From Thermopolyspora flexuosa (lineage in GTDB: Bacteria; Actinomycetota; Actinomycetes; Streptosporangiales; Streptosporangiaceae), in NCBI RefSeq assembly GCF_006716785.1, contig NZ_VFPQ01000002.1, positions 1-64,000 of the forward strand: a DNA stretch of 64,000 nucleotides. The letters run 5' to 3'. Below are positions 24,715 through 32,033 of the stretch, in pieces (position 1 is the first letter of the stretch; each line of letters begins with the position of its first letter). The notes under the pieces are model-generated. The model was not told where the DNA came from and searched no databases. It saw only the letters and a program-made list of their open reading frames with translations. The translations under genes and the position numbers were made by a program.

Positions 24715-25575
24715 ATGACGGTCGGCGACGGCGATGGATGGACGCTGTGCGGGCGGGGGCATCGGCATTGGGGGGTGCACGGGGCGTCCGGGTTGCTGGC
24801 CGTACACCACGGGGCGGACGGCACGCCGTACGTGCTGTTGCAGAAGCGGGCGTTGTGGAGCCACCACGGCGGGACGTGGGGGTTGCCGGGCGGGGCGACC
24901 GACAGCCATGAGGACGCGATCACCGGGGCGTTGCGGGAGGCGCGGGAGGAGGCCGCACTGGATGCGGGCGCGCTGCGGGTGTGCGGGGTGTACGTCGACG
25001 ACCACGGCGGCTGGGCGTTCCAGACCGTGATCGCGCAGGCGGCGTCGCTGCTGGAGGCGACGCCGGGCGCGGAGAGCGTGGAGCTGCGGTGGCTGCCCGC
25101 GGACGAGATCGCGTCCTGGCCGCTGCATCCGGGGTTCGCGGAGACCTGGCCGGCGATCCGGCGGGAGCTGACGCCGGTGACGGTGGTGCTGGACGCGGCG
25201 AACATCGTGGGGGCGCGGGCCGAGCACGGGTGGTGGCGGGACCGGGCCGAGGCGACCCGGCGGCTGCTCGACGAGGTGGGGCGGCTCGCGCGGGCCGGGC
25301 TGCGCCGGCCGGTGGACGGCGGGCCCGGGCTGGCGGTGTGGTTCCCGCGGATGACGATGGTGGTCGAGGGGGCGGCCCGGGGCGTCGAGCCGGTGGCCGG
25401 GGTCGGCGTGGTGGCGGCGTCGGGCAGCGGGGACGACGCGATCGTCGAGGAGGTACGGCGGGCGCGGCCGTGGGAGCGGGTCGTGGTGGTGACGGCGGAC
25501 CGTGCCCTGCGGGACCGGGTGGCCGAGCTGGGGGCCGCGGTGGCCGGGCCGAGGTGGCTGCTGTCCCAGATGTGA
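24715..25575 (+). CDS. NUDIX hydrolase fused to a NYN-like nuclease domain
   Basis: This is a 286-residue protein. Residues 1-145 are a NUDIX domain with the Nudix box in the right spacing (GGATDSHEDAITGALREARE, then EA), for hydrolysis of nucleoside diphosphate derivatives. From about residue 155 the sequence changes to VTVVLDAANIVGARAEHGWW, typical of the first acidic strand of NYN/PIN-like RNase domains (YacP type). Later come GSGDDAIVEEV and VVVVTADRALRDRV with further acidic residues. The product probably cleans up nucleotide derivatives and processes RNA. The start at 24715 is chosen from the position of the NUDIX domain. Confidence 0.82.
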   Translation: MTVGDGDGWTLCGRGHRHWGVHGASGLLAVHHGADGTPYVLLQKRALWSHHGGTWGLPGGATDSHEDAITGALREAREEAALDAGALRVCGVYVDDHGGWAFQTVIAQAASLLEATPGAESVELRWLPADEIASWPLHPGFAETWPAIRRELTPVTVVLDAANIVGARAEHGWWRDRAEATRRLLDEVGRLARAGLRRPVDGGPGLAVWFPRMTMVVEGAARGVEPVAGVGVVAASGSGDDAIVEEVRRARPWERVVVVTADRALRDRVAELGAAVAGPRWLLSQM

Positions 25576-25589
25576 ACGGATCCTGGCGG

Positions 25590-25598
25590 TTATCCACA
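25590..25598 (+). promoter_or_regulatory. Single perfect DnaA box
   Basis: TTATCCACA, the classical DnaA recognition sequence, lies between the NUDIX gene and the permease gene. An isolated box of this size can occur by chance. Confidence 0.3.
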
Positions 25599-25650
25599 GG
25601 CCTTGCGGATCACCCGATGTCCGTACTCGGGCTCTGTCAAGATTGTCGCC

Positions 25651-26670
25651 ATGTCCGACAAGGCCCTGCTCGACTGGTCGGCGGAGGCCGACAGTCCCGT
25701 GCCGCCCGCTTCATGGGGGCGCAGGTCGGCCGCGGCGCCGCTGCTGCCCTGGGTCTTCGCGGGCCTGGTGGTGGCGCTGTTCGCGGGACGCTCGCTGTTC
25801 GCGCCCTACCTCACCTCGCCGGCCCTGCAGACCTGGTCGACGATCTTCGTGGCGGTCTGCGTGCAGGCGCTGCCGTTCCTCGTGCTCGGCGTGCTGCTGT
25901 CGGCGGCGATCACCGCGCTCGTGCCGCCGTCGTTCTGGACGCGGGCGTTGCCCCGCCGGCCGTACGCGGCGGTGCCGGTCGCCGGGGCGGCCGGGGCGGT
26001 GCTGCCCGGGTGTGAGTGCGCGTCGGTGCCGGTCGCGTCGGGGCTGATGGCGCGCGGGGTGACGCCCGCGGCGGCGCTCGCGTTCCTGCTCGCGTCACCG
26101 GCGATCAACCCGGTCGTGCTCGTGTCCACGGCGGTCGCCTTTCCCGGGCGGCCGGAGATGGTGCTCGCGCGGTTCGTCGCGTCGCTCGCGGTCGCGGTGC
26201 TCGCCGGGTGGCTGTGGCTGCGGTTCGGGCGGACCGAGTGGCTGCGGGTGCCGCGGGCCTCGGCGGAGCGGGGCTGGCGGGCGTTCCTGGCGGCGATGCG
26301 GCACGACCTGCTGCACGCGGGCGGGTTCCTCGTGGTGGGCGGGATCGCCGCGGCGACGCTGAACGTGCTGGTGCCGCGCTCCTGGCTGGCGGCGGTGGCC
26401 GAGGTCGGGTGGCTGTCGGTGCTGGTGCTGGCACTGCTCGCGGTGGTGCTGTCGATCTGCTCGGAGGCCGACGCGTTCGTGGCGGCGTCGCTCACCGCCT
26501 TCTCCCCGACCGCGAAGCTCGCGTTCCTCGTCGTCGGGCCGATGGTCGACCTGAAGCTGATCGCGCTGCAGGCGGGCACGTTCGGGCGGTCGTTCGCGGC
26601 GCGGTTCGTGCCGCTCACGCTCGCGCTGGCGATCGTCGTCAGCGCCGTCACGGGGTGGGTGCTGCTGTGA
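25651..26670 (+). CDS. Permease, DUF318/ArsP-like family
   Basis: This 339-residue protein has about eight to ten membrane helices and the family motif LPGCECASVPVASGLMARG (about residues 115-133), then FLLASPAINPVVLVSTAVAF. A second half-motif, ICSEADAFVAASL, follows. The family is predicted to move metal ions or small solutes. It is paired here with a TIGR03943 protein, the same combination seen in zinc-linked loci in other Gram-positive bacteria. The ATG at 25651 precedes an N-terminal cytoplasmic segment. Its stop overlaps the start of the next gene by four bases (GTGA). Confidence 0.88.
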   Translation: MSDKALLDWSAEADSPVPPASWGRRSAAAPLLPWVFAGLVVALFAGRSLFAPYLTSPALQTWSTIFVAVCVQALPFLVLGVLLSAAITALVPPSFWTRALPRRPYAAVPVAGAAGAVLPGCECASVPVASGLMARGVTPAAALAFLLASPAINPVVLVSTAVAFPGRPEMVLARFVASLAVAVLAGWLWLRFGRTEWLRVPRASAERGWRAFLAAMRHDLLHAGGFLVVGGIAAATLNVLVPRSWLAAVAEVGWLSVLVLALLAVVLSICSEADAFVAASLTAFSPTAKLAFLVVGPMVDLKLIALQAGTFGRSFAARFVPLTLALAIVVSAVTGWVLL

Positions 26671-27494
26671 GCCGGTTATCCCAGGGACTGGTGCTGTTGC
26701 TGCTCGGCGGGGCCGTGCTGCGGATCTCGGCCTTCACCACCGAGTACCTCAACTACGTCAAGCCGGGGTTCCGGCCGTTCCTCATCGCCGCCGGGGCGGT
26801 GGTGTTCGCCCTCGGGGTGGCCACCCTGGTGCAGGAGTGGCGGCGGCCGCAGGACGCGGCGCGGGAGCGGTGGCCCGCCGCGGCCGACGGGTACGGCGGG
26901 CACGCCGAGGCCCACCAGGACCCGCACGCCGGCGCGCACGCGGCCGGGCCCGGGGACGGGCATGCGGGCGGGCACGGGCACGACCACTCGCGGGGTCCCC
27001 GGGTGGCGTGGCTGATGTGCCTGCCGGTGTTCGCCATCTTCCTGATCGCGCCGCCGGCGCTGGGGTCGTTCGCCGCGGCGCGGGACGACGTCGCGCCTCC
27101 CCCGCCGCCGCGCGAGGTGGTCGAGGGGTACGAGCCGCTGCGCGGGGACGGGCCGATCGCGATGCCGATCGGCGAGTTCGTGGGACGCGCCTGGGGTGAC
27201 CCCAAGCGCAGCCTCACCGGCAAGCAGGTGCGGCTCACCGGGTTCGTGGTGCGGTCGAAGAAGTCGGACACCTGGTACGTGGCGCGCATGCAGCTCAACT
27301 GCTGCGCGGCGGACGCGATCGCGCTCAAGGTCGCGGTGCGCGGGGCGCCCGCGCCGCCGGAGAACACCTGGGTGGAGGTGACCGGCACGTGGATCCCGCC
27401 CAAGTCGGACAGGCTCCCGCTGGGGACGGTGCCGCCGCAGCTCCGCGCGACCGACGTGACGAAGGTGCCGCGGCCGGTCGAGCCGTACGAGTGA
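26667..27494 (+). CDS. TIGR03943-family membrane protein, histidine-rich loop
   Basis: This 275-residue protein has two N-terminal membrane helices, then a loop containing HAEAHQDPHAGAHAAGPGDG and HAGGHGHDHS (about 11 histidines), a third helix and an extracytoplasmic OB-like domain. The extracytoplasmic domain contains LTGFVVRSKKSDTWYVARM and the NCCAADA motif. The His-rich loop strongly suggests metal, probably zinc, binding. Translation begins at GTG 26667, inside the permease stop, so the two are coupled. Substrate assignment to zinc is an inference from family association and the loop; no Zur box was recognised upstream. Confidence 0.85.
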   Translation: MSRLSQGLVLLLLGGAVLRISAFTTEYLNYVKPGFRPFLIAAGAVVFALGVATLVQEWRRPQDAARERWPAAADGYGGHAEAHQDPHAGAHAAGPGDGHAGGHGHDHSRGPRVAWLMCLPVFAIFLIAPPALGSFAAARDDVAPPPPPREVVEGYEPLRGDGPIAMPIGEFVGRAWGDPKRSLTGKQVRLTGFVVRSKKSDTWYVARMQLNCCAADAIALKVAVRGAPAPPENTWVEVTGTWIPPKSDRLPLGTVPPQLRATDVTKVPRPVEPYE

Positions 27495-27565
27495 TCGCCG
27501 GGTGAGGTGCCGGGCCGGGTACGGCGTCCGCCGTGCCGACGCCTGCGGAGTTCCCGGACATGACG

Positions 27566-27613
27566 ACGGGTCGGCCGGGGCCGCAGGAGGAACGCGGCCC
27601 GGCCGACCCGTTT
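27566..27613. terminator. Bidirectional terminator
   Basis: An arm at 27566-27584 pairs with 27594-27611 over 18 bp with one bulged G, followed by TTT. It sits between the convergent permease operon and the CHAP gene. Confidence 0.8.
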
Positions 27614-27654
27614 CGGTGGAGGGGAGAGAAGGGGGAGAGGGGGATCGGGGGCGC

Positions 27655-28395
27655 TCAGCCGGAGTCGTCGCGGCGGGTGCGCGCCGGCGCGAGCCGGGCG
27701 GCGAGCCGCTGCCCCAGCGAACTCTTCTTGACCACGGCGGCGGCGATGAGGGCCGGGAGGAGCAGGGCGCTCACGGTGAGCGGCTCCATGATGCCCTCGT
27801 GCTCGGCGGCCGGGGCCGGGGTCGCGGTCGAGGTGCTCGTGGTGGTCTCCGACGAGCCGCGTGCCGCGTTGGAACCGGCGGCCTCCTCGGCCTTCTTCTT
27901 CTGGCTGACCAGGACGGTCTTGCGCTGGTTCTGCTGCCGCACGACCTCCGGGTAGCCGTAGCCCACGATGGTGGCGTCGCTGCGGATCTTGGAGACGACC
28001 GCGTTCGAGATGTTGCCCTCGATCGTCTTGATCGTGCCGTCGCTCAGGACCTCCTTGACGAGGCCGACGTGGTCGATCGCGTCGATCTCGTCGGAGCCGT
28101 CCCAGTCGAAGAACACGATGGCACCGGGCACCGGCTTGTCGCCGAACGCGCCCTTGCTCTCGAACCACTTGGCGTGCTCGACGGTCCACGCGTACTGGCC
28201 GACGGCGTCCTGCAGACCGGCCTGCGTCGCAGCCCAGGAGACGAACATGTCGCACCAGGCGGCATTGCTGTAGCCGGGTTCCTTGGCATGGGTGTTCTGG
28301 TACCACTGACCGAACTTGGTGTGACCGCCCGGGCCCTCACCGTAACCAAGCTGGGATTCGGCAATCTTGAGCAAAGCGTCGGTGTGCTGAGACAT
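27655..28395 (-). CDS. CHAP-domain amidase/peptidase, C-terminal membrane segment, no signal peptide
   Basis: This 246-residue protein has a CHAP domain: AAWCDMFVSWAATQAG with the catalytic Cys (about residue 48), VPGAIVFFDWDG, and IDHVGLV with the catalytic His, then IEGNIS. Next come a QKKKAEEAAG-rich linker, a Ser/Thr/Ala stretch, one hydrophobic helix (LTVSALLLPALIAAAVV) and a basic tail. CHAP enzymes cleave peptidoglycan. There is no N-terminal signal peptide, so export would have to use another route or the C-terminal helix. The start at 28395 is preferred over an upstream TTG; no good ribosome site is visible. A long leader and a consensus CRP site lie upstream. Confidence 0.82.
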   Translation of the reverse strand: MSQHTDALLKIAESQLGYGEGPGGHTKFGQWYQNTHAKEPGYSNAAWCDMFVSWAATQAGLQDAVGQYAWTVEHAKWFESKGAFGDKPVPGAIVFFDWDGSDEIDAIDHVGLVKEVLSDGTIKTIEGNISNAVVSKIRSDATIVGYGYPEVVRQQNQRKTVLVSQKKKAEEAAGSNAARGSSETTTSTSTATPAPAAEHEGIMEPLTVSALLLPALIAAAVVKKSSLGQRLAARLAPARTRRDDSG

Positions 28396-28494
28396 AAGCA
28401 AATGAGGAAGGCGCTACTCGGGGCCGTGAGAAAAGATCAACGCCGCGCCGCCGTACGGCCGGCCGACCGAGCCGCTCTGTAGGAATCGGGACTT

Positions 28495-28535
28495 CGTCCA
28501 CGCTCGACGTCCAGCGAAAAGAATTGGCGTGGACG
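28495..28535 (-). ncRNA. Structured part of the CHAP gene leader (candidate)
   Basis: CGTCCACGC (28495-28503) and GCGTGGACG (28527-28535) form a perfect 9-bp stem about 100-140 nt upstream of the CHAP start, within what would be a leader of some 280 nt. I could not match it to the ydaO (c-di-AMP) consensus, which often precedes such genes. Confidence 0.35.
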
Positions 28536-28761
28536 TGACGGCCTTGGTCTGCGGTTCAACCGCTGGTCACCAGATAACAACACACCCCAAGCCCAGGTCA
28601 AGCCCGGTCAGGACGGGTTTGCGATCGTTTCCGAGGGCGGCGGAGAAGTCCGAAGGAAAGCCGGAAGGTAGATTACGAATCTATAACGCCTGCATTTCAG
28701 GCGATGCCGCGCGATTATTCGATCTACCTTTCCTCGCGCCACCGAGATCGAATTCGCCGAA

Positions 28762-28777
28762 TGTGATGTGCGTCACA
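28762..28777. promoter_or_regulatory. Consensus CRP-family binding site
   Basis: TGTGA-N6-TCACA is a perfect match to the CRP/GlxR/Rv3676 consensus. It is 367 bp upstream of the CHAP start and 442 bp upstream of the aminotransferase start. Its distance from the TATAGAT-like -10 (about 28680) favours control of the CHAP transcript. CRP-type control of cell-wall hydrolases is known in other actinobacteria. Confidence 0.6.
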
Positions 28778-29218
28778 TGTGAAGCTCCCTTGGCGTAACC
28801 GCCACCCGGTTGACGCAAGCGCAAAGTCCGGGTCCGCCCCGCCGCTCCCGCAGACCGGGGCCGCCCTCGTCGCCCGGCCGTACCGCACTCCAGTGCCGAC
28901 CTCCGGGACGGCACGAGCACGGCCGCCCGCGGACGTGCGGGCGTCGTGCATGCGGCGCCGCGTCGCCCTGGACGACGGCGGCATCCGGGCCGCGGGCGTG
29001 AGCAGCGTGAGCGTCCCGGCAAGGTCGCGGTAAGTTTTGTGGCATTCGCACCATTCGCCGGGTTCGGAAGGGCACACCATGATCGGGCGTGAGCGGAGCT
29101 CCGTCAGGCGGCCGAGCCCGGCCGTACCGGTACGCGCCGCGGCGACGGTCCCGGCCGCTCCGGACTCGTCCCCGGCCCGCCCCCACGCCGTGGCCAACCA
29201 GCGAAAGGACCCCCGACA

Positions 29219-30382
29219 ATGACGACGGCACGGTTCGACGCGATCACCATCGAGGAGCTTCGGGCGCGCGGCGGCATCAAGTGGTCGCGTTACCCCGGGA
29301 AGATCGGGGCGTTCATCGCCGAGATGGACTTCGACGTGGCTCCCCCGATCACCCGGGCGCTGCACGAGGGGGTGGACGAGGGCGCGTTCGGCTACCTGCC
29401 CCCGCCGCTCGTCGACGACATGGCCCGGGCGTGCGCGGAGTGGTACCGCACCCGGTACGGCTGGGACGTGCCCGCCGCCCGTATCCGCCCGATGGCGGAC
29501 GTGATCGCCGCGTTCACCGCGACGATCCGGTTCTTCACCCGGCCCGGCTCGCCGATCATCCTGCCGACCCCGGCGTACATGCCGTTCCTCACCGAGCCCG
29601 CCGCCCTCGGCCGCGAGGTCATCCAGGTGCCGATGCGCGACACCCCCGAGGGCCCGCGCTACGACCTCGACGCCCTCGACCGGGCGTTCGCGGCGGGCGG
29701 GCACCTGCTCGTGCTGTGCAACCCGCACAACCCCATCGGCCGGGTGCTCACCCGCGACGAGATGCTCGAGATCAGCGAGGTGGTGGCGCGGCACGACGGC
29801 CGCGTGTTCGCCGACGAGATCCACGCGCCGCTCGTCTACCCCGGCCACCGGCACGTGCCGTACGCGTCGCTGTCCGAGGTCACCGCCGCGCACACGATCA
29901 CCGCCACCTCGGCGTCGAAGGCGTGGAACCTGCCCGGCCTCAAGTGCGCCCAGATGATCTTCTCCAACGAGGCGGACCTGGAGACCTGGTTCCAGGTGAG
30001 CGGGTACACCGAGTACGGCACGTCCAACCTGGGGCTCGTCGCCAACACGGCGGCGTACGCCGCAGGTGGGCCGTGGCTGGACGAGGTGATCGGCTACCTC
30101 GACGGCAACCGGCGGCACCTGGCCGAGCTGCTCGCCGAGCATCTCCCCCAGGTCCGGTACACCCCGCCGGAGGGCACCTATCTCGCCTGGCTCGACTGCC
30201 GCGAGCTCGACCTCGACGGGTCGCCCGCGGACTTCTTCGCCGACCGGGCCGACGTGGTGCTCACCGACGGCGCGGCGTGCGGCGAGGCGGGCGTCGGGTT
30301 CGTCCGGTTCAACTTCGCCACGCCCCGGCCGATCATGCGGCTCGCCGTCGAGCGCATGGCGAAGGCGCTCAGCGAGCGCTGA
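29219..30382 (+). CDS. PLP-dependent aminotransferase, MalY/PatB (cystathionine beta-lyase) type
   Basis: This 387-residue fold-type I PLP enzyme has LCNPHNPIGRVLTRDEM, the cofactor-phosphate region, VFADEIHAPLVYPG (aspartate pairing with PLP) and TSASKAWNLPGLKCA with the Schiff-base lysine. These are typical of MalY/PatB C-S lyases, which cleave cystathionine or other sulfur amino acids to pyruvate and ammonia, and of related aminotransferases. The length is normal. The ATG at 29219 follows an AAAGGA site. The neighbours give no pathway clue. Confidence 0.9.
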   Translation: MTTARFDAITIEELRARGGIKWSRYPGKIGAFIAEMDFDVAPPITRALHEGVDEGAFGYLPPPLVDDMARACAEWYRTRYGWDVPAARIRPMADVIAAFTATIRFFTRPGSPIILPTPAYMPFLTEPAALGREVIQVPMRDTPEGPRYDLDALDRAFAAGGHLLVLCNPHNPIGRVLTRDEMLEISEVVARHDGRVFADEIHAPLVYPGHRHVPYASLSEVTAAHTITATSASKAWNLPGLKCAQMIFSNEADLETWFQVSGYTEYGTSNLGLVANTAAYAAGGPWLDEVIGYLDGNRRHLAELLAEHLPQVRYTPPEGTYLAWLDCRELDLDGSPADFFADRADVVLTDGAACGEAGVGFVRFNFATPRPIMRLAVERMAKALSER

Positions 30383-30474
30383 CCCCGCGCTCCGCCCCTG
30401 GTGAACCCGGGCGTATCCGGCCGAAGGCGGCCAAACCCCGGCGGCTGTCAGCCTCGGTTGCTACGCTCGCGGCC

Positions 30475-30870
30475 ATGATCAAGATCGCGTACCGAAGGAG
30501 GATCATCTCCGCGAGCCTGGGGGTCGTGCTCGGCTTATCCGCGATCACCGCGTGCTCCGACGTGCAGCAGATCTTCGAGGAAGGGGCGAAGCAGGGCGCC
30601 GCGGAGGGCGCGCTGCAGCCGCTGGGCCGGCTGGCCGTGGAGCAGATCGCCCAGGTCAAGCTCACCGACGACCTCGAGTGCGAGGCGCACGACATGACGG
30701 ACGGCAGGGTGCCGGTCACGTGCACCGGTCAGACCCAGGACGGCGACAAGGTCGCGCTCGAGGCCAGCGTCACCTCCACCGACCTGGAAAAGGGAGCGGT
30801 CAGGGGCAGGTTCACCATCGTCATCAACGGGCGGACGGTCACCGAGCTGGACTGCGTCGGCATCTGCTGA
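30475..30870 (+). CDS. DUF4333-like small lipoprotein
   Basis: This 131-residue protein has a lipoprotein signal (ASLGVVLGLSAITAC, Cys about 27) and a small extracellular domain with paired cysteines (DDLECEAHDMTDGRVPVTC, ending ELDCVGIC). The pattern resembles DUF4333 and related lipoproteins of actinobacteria, which have no known function. The Cys-Gly-Ile-Cys at the very C terminus is unusual. ATG 30475 starts the signal peptide. Confidence 0.75.
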   Translation: MIKIAYRRRIISASLGVVLGLSAITACSDVQQIFEEGAKQGAAEGALQPLGRLAVEQIAQVKLTDDLECEAHDMTDGRVPVTCTGQTQDGDKVALEASVTSTDLEKGAVRGRFTIVINGRTVTELDCVGIC

Positions 30871-30888
30871 CCCCGGCGCGCGCCGCCG

Positions 30889-31542
30889 TCATTCGCCGCC
30901 CTGCGCGTCCACCCGCTCCAGCAGCGACCACAGCGCGGCGAGCACGGACGACAGCCCGTCCACGATCGTGCCGCCGATCCGGTACCGCCCCGCCGCGATC
31001 GGCGCGGGCCGCACGACCGGCCCGTACGCCGCGGAGAGCATGAGCGTGGCACCGCCGCGATCGACCGCGATGCCCATCAGCGCCCGCTCGGCCGCCGGGG
31101 ACGCCGCGACGTCACCGCGCCGGTAGTAGCCCTCGGCGAGGTTCGCCGCGATCGCGGCCCCGGCCGGGCCCGCGTCGGCGTGCACGGCGGTGCCGTGGAA
31201 GACGAAGGCGAGGGCGTCCAGACGGGTGGGTGCGCACCGCGGCTCGCCCAGCGCCGCGAGGTCCGGCGGCTCGGGCGGCGGCATCGCGCCCACCCATTCG
31301 GTGATCAGGGCGAAGTACGTCTGCGGATCCTGGCCGGCGAGCTCCCAGATGATCGGATCCACGGCGAACAGGCTGTAGCCGGGCGGCCCCGGCGGGTCGG
31401 CCAGGGTGTTGTAGACGGTGGCGAGGGTGGGCGGGAACCGCTCCGGCCCCATGGCGACGAGCAGCCCGTGCACCGCCTGGGCGATCGGCCCCTGCCCGTG
31501 ATCCGGACAGGCCGACACGTCGCAGAAGCGCTCGTCGGCCAC
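30889..31542 (-). CDS. Hypothetical protein, 217 residues
   Basis: This protein starts at GTG 31542 with an AAGGGGG site and begins VADERFCDVSACPDHGQGP. It is soluble, alpha/beta in character (VHGLLVAMGPERFPPTLATV, LDALAFVFHGTAVHADA, MLSAAYGPVVRPAPIAAGRY) and has no recognised domain. It converges with the small lipoprotein gene, the stops being 18 bp apart. Coding-like codon use supports the call. Confidence 0.65.
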   Translation of the reverse strand: MADERFCDVSACPDHGQGPIAQAVHGLLVAMGPERFPPTLATVYNTLADPPGPPGYSLFAVDPIIWELAGQDPQTYFALITEWVGAMPPPEPPDLAALGEPRCAPTRLDALAFVFHGTAVHADAGPAGAAIAANLAEGYYRRGDVAASPAAERALMGIAVDRGGATLMLSAAYGPVVRPAPIAAGRYRIGGTIVDGLSSVLAALWSLLERVDAQGGE

Positions 31543-32033
31543 GGATGAACCCCCTTGCCGGTCTCGCCGCCACGCCATCGCGGCCCTGCCGTACCGTGAC
31601 GACACGGACGCACACCGTAACGATTCCATGGCGCCCGCTCCGCCCGCAGGGTTTTCGCCGGATCGCCTCCCGGCGCCGGGCCGTACGGCGGGCCGGACGC
31701 GGGGCCGCGGCTCGCCCCGACGCCGCTGCAATTGCGCTCAAGGTGCGCCGACCGCGCGGGCGGCCACGCAACTTCGGCGGCGGACTCAGGAGGCCCGCGC
31801 GTCCGCCGCCTCGGTCGCCGCCCGGGGCCGGTACGACCCGGACGGCGTCTTCCAGGCCCTGTGGCGTCCTTCTCCGGCCGCGCATCGAGCACAAGAAGCA
31901 GGACTGCTACGAATAGTGCTCGGCCAGGGGCCATGACGTTCGGATAGCGTGAAACAGTCCAGTACGTGATCACCGCGGAGGTCCGGCGATCGCATGAGGC
32001 CACGCCGGAGACGGGCGGGTGCGATCAGTTCGA
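31543..32033. other. Gene-free region
   Basis: This is about 490 bp between the penicillin-binding protein stop and the hypothetical gene start. It should contain the promoter of the latter. No gene, repeat or operator is recognised. Confidence 0.4.

Larger units (their letters stand above)
28402..29218. other. Long intergenic region with leader and CRP site
   Basis: This is about 800 bp between the divergent CHAP and aminotransferase genes. No convincing gene is seen. It holds an inverted repeat (28495-28535), a GCGGTT/AACCGC palindrome around 28552-28564, a GCCTG/CAGGC hairpin near 28690 with TATAGAT beside it on the minus strand, and a perfect CRP site. Confidence 0.5.

Noticed and set aside
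25576-25650. Zur box upstream of the permease operon
   Set aside because: No AT-rich palindrome resembling known Zur sites was found in this short promoter region.
28402-28680. ydaO (c-di-AMP) riboswitch in the CHAP leader
   Set aside because: Leaders of actinobacterial wall hydrolases are often ydaO elements, but the conserved words I expect (for example a GGGGTGAATC-like segment) are absent. Only simple stems are visible.
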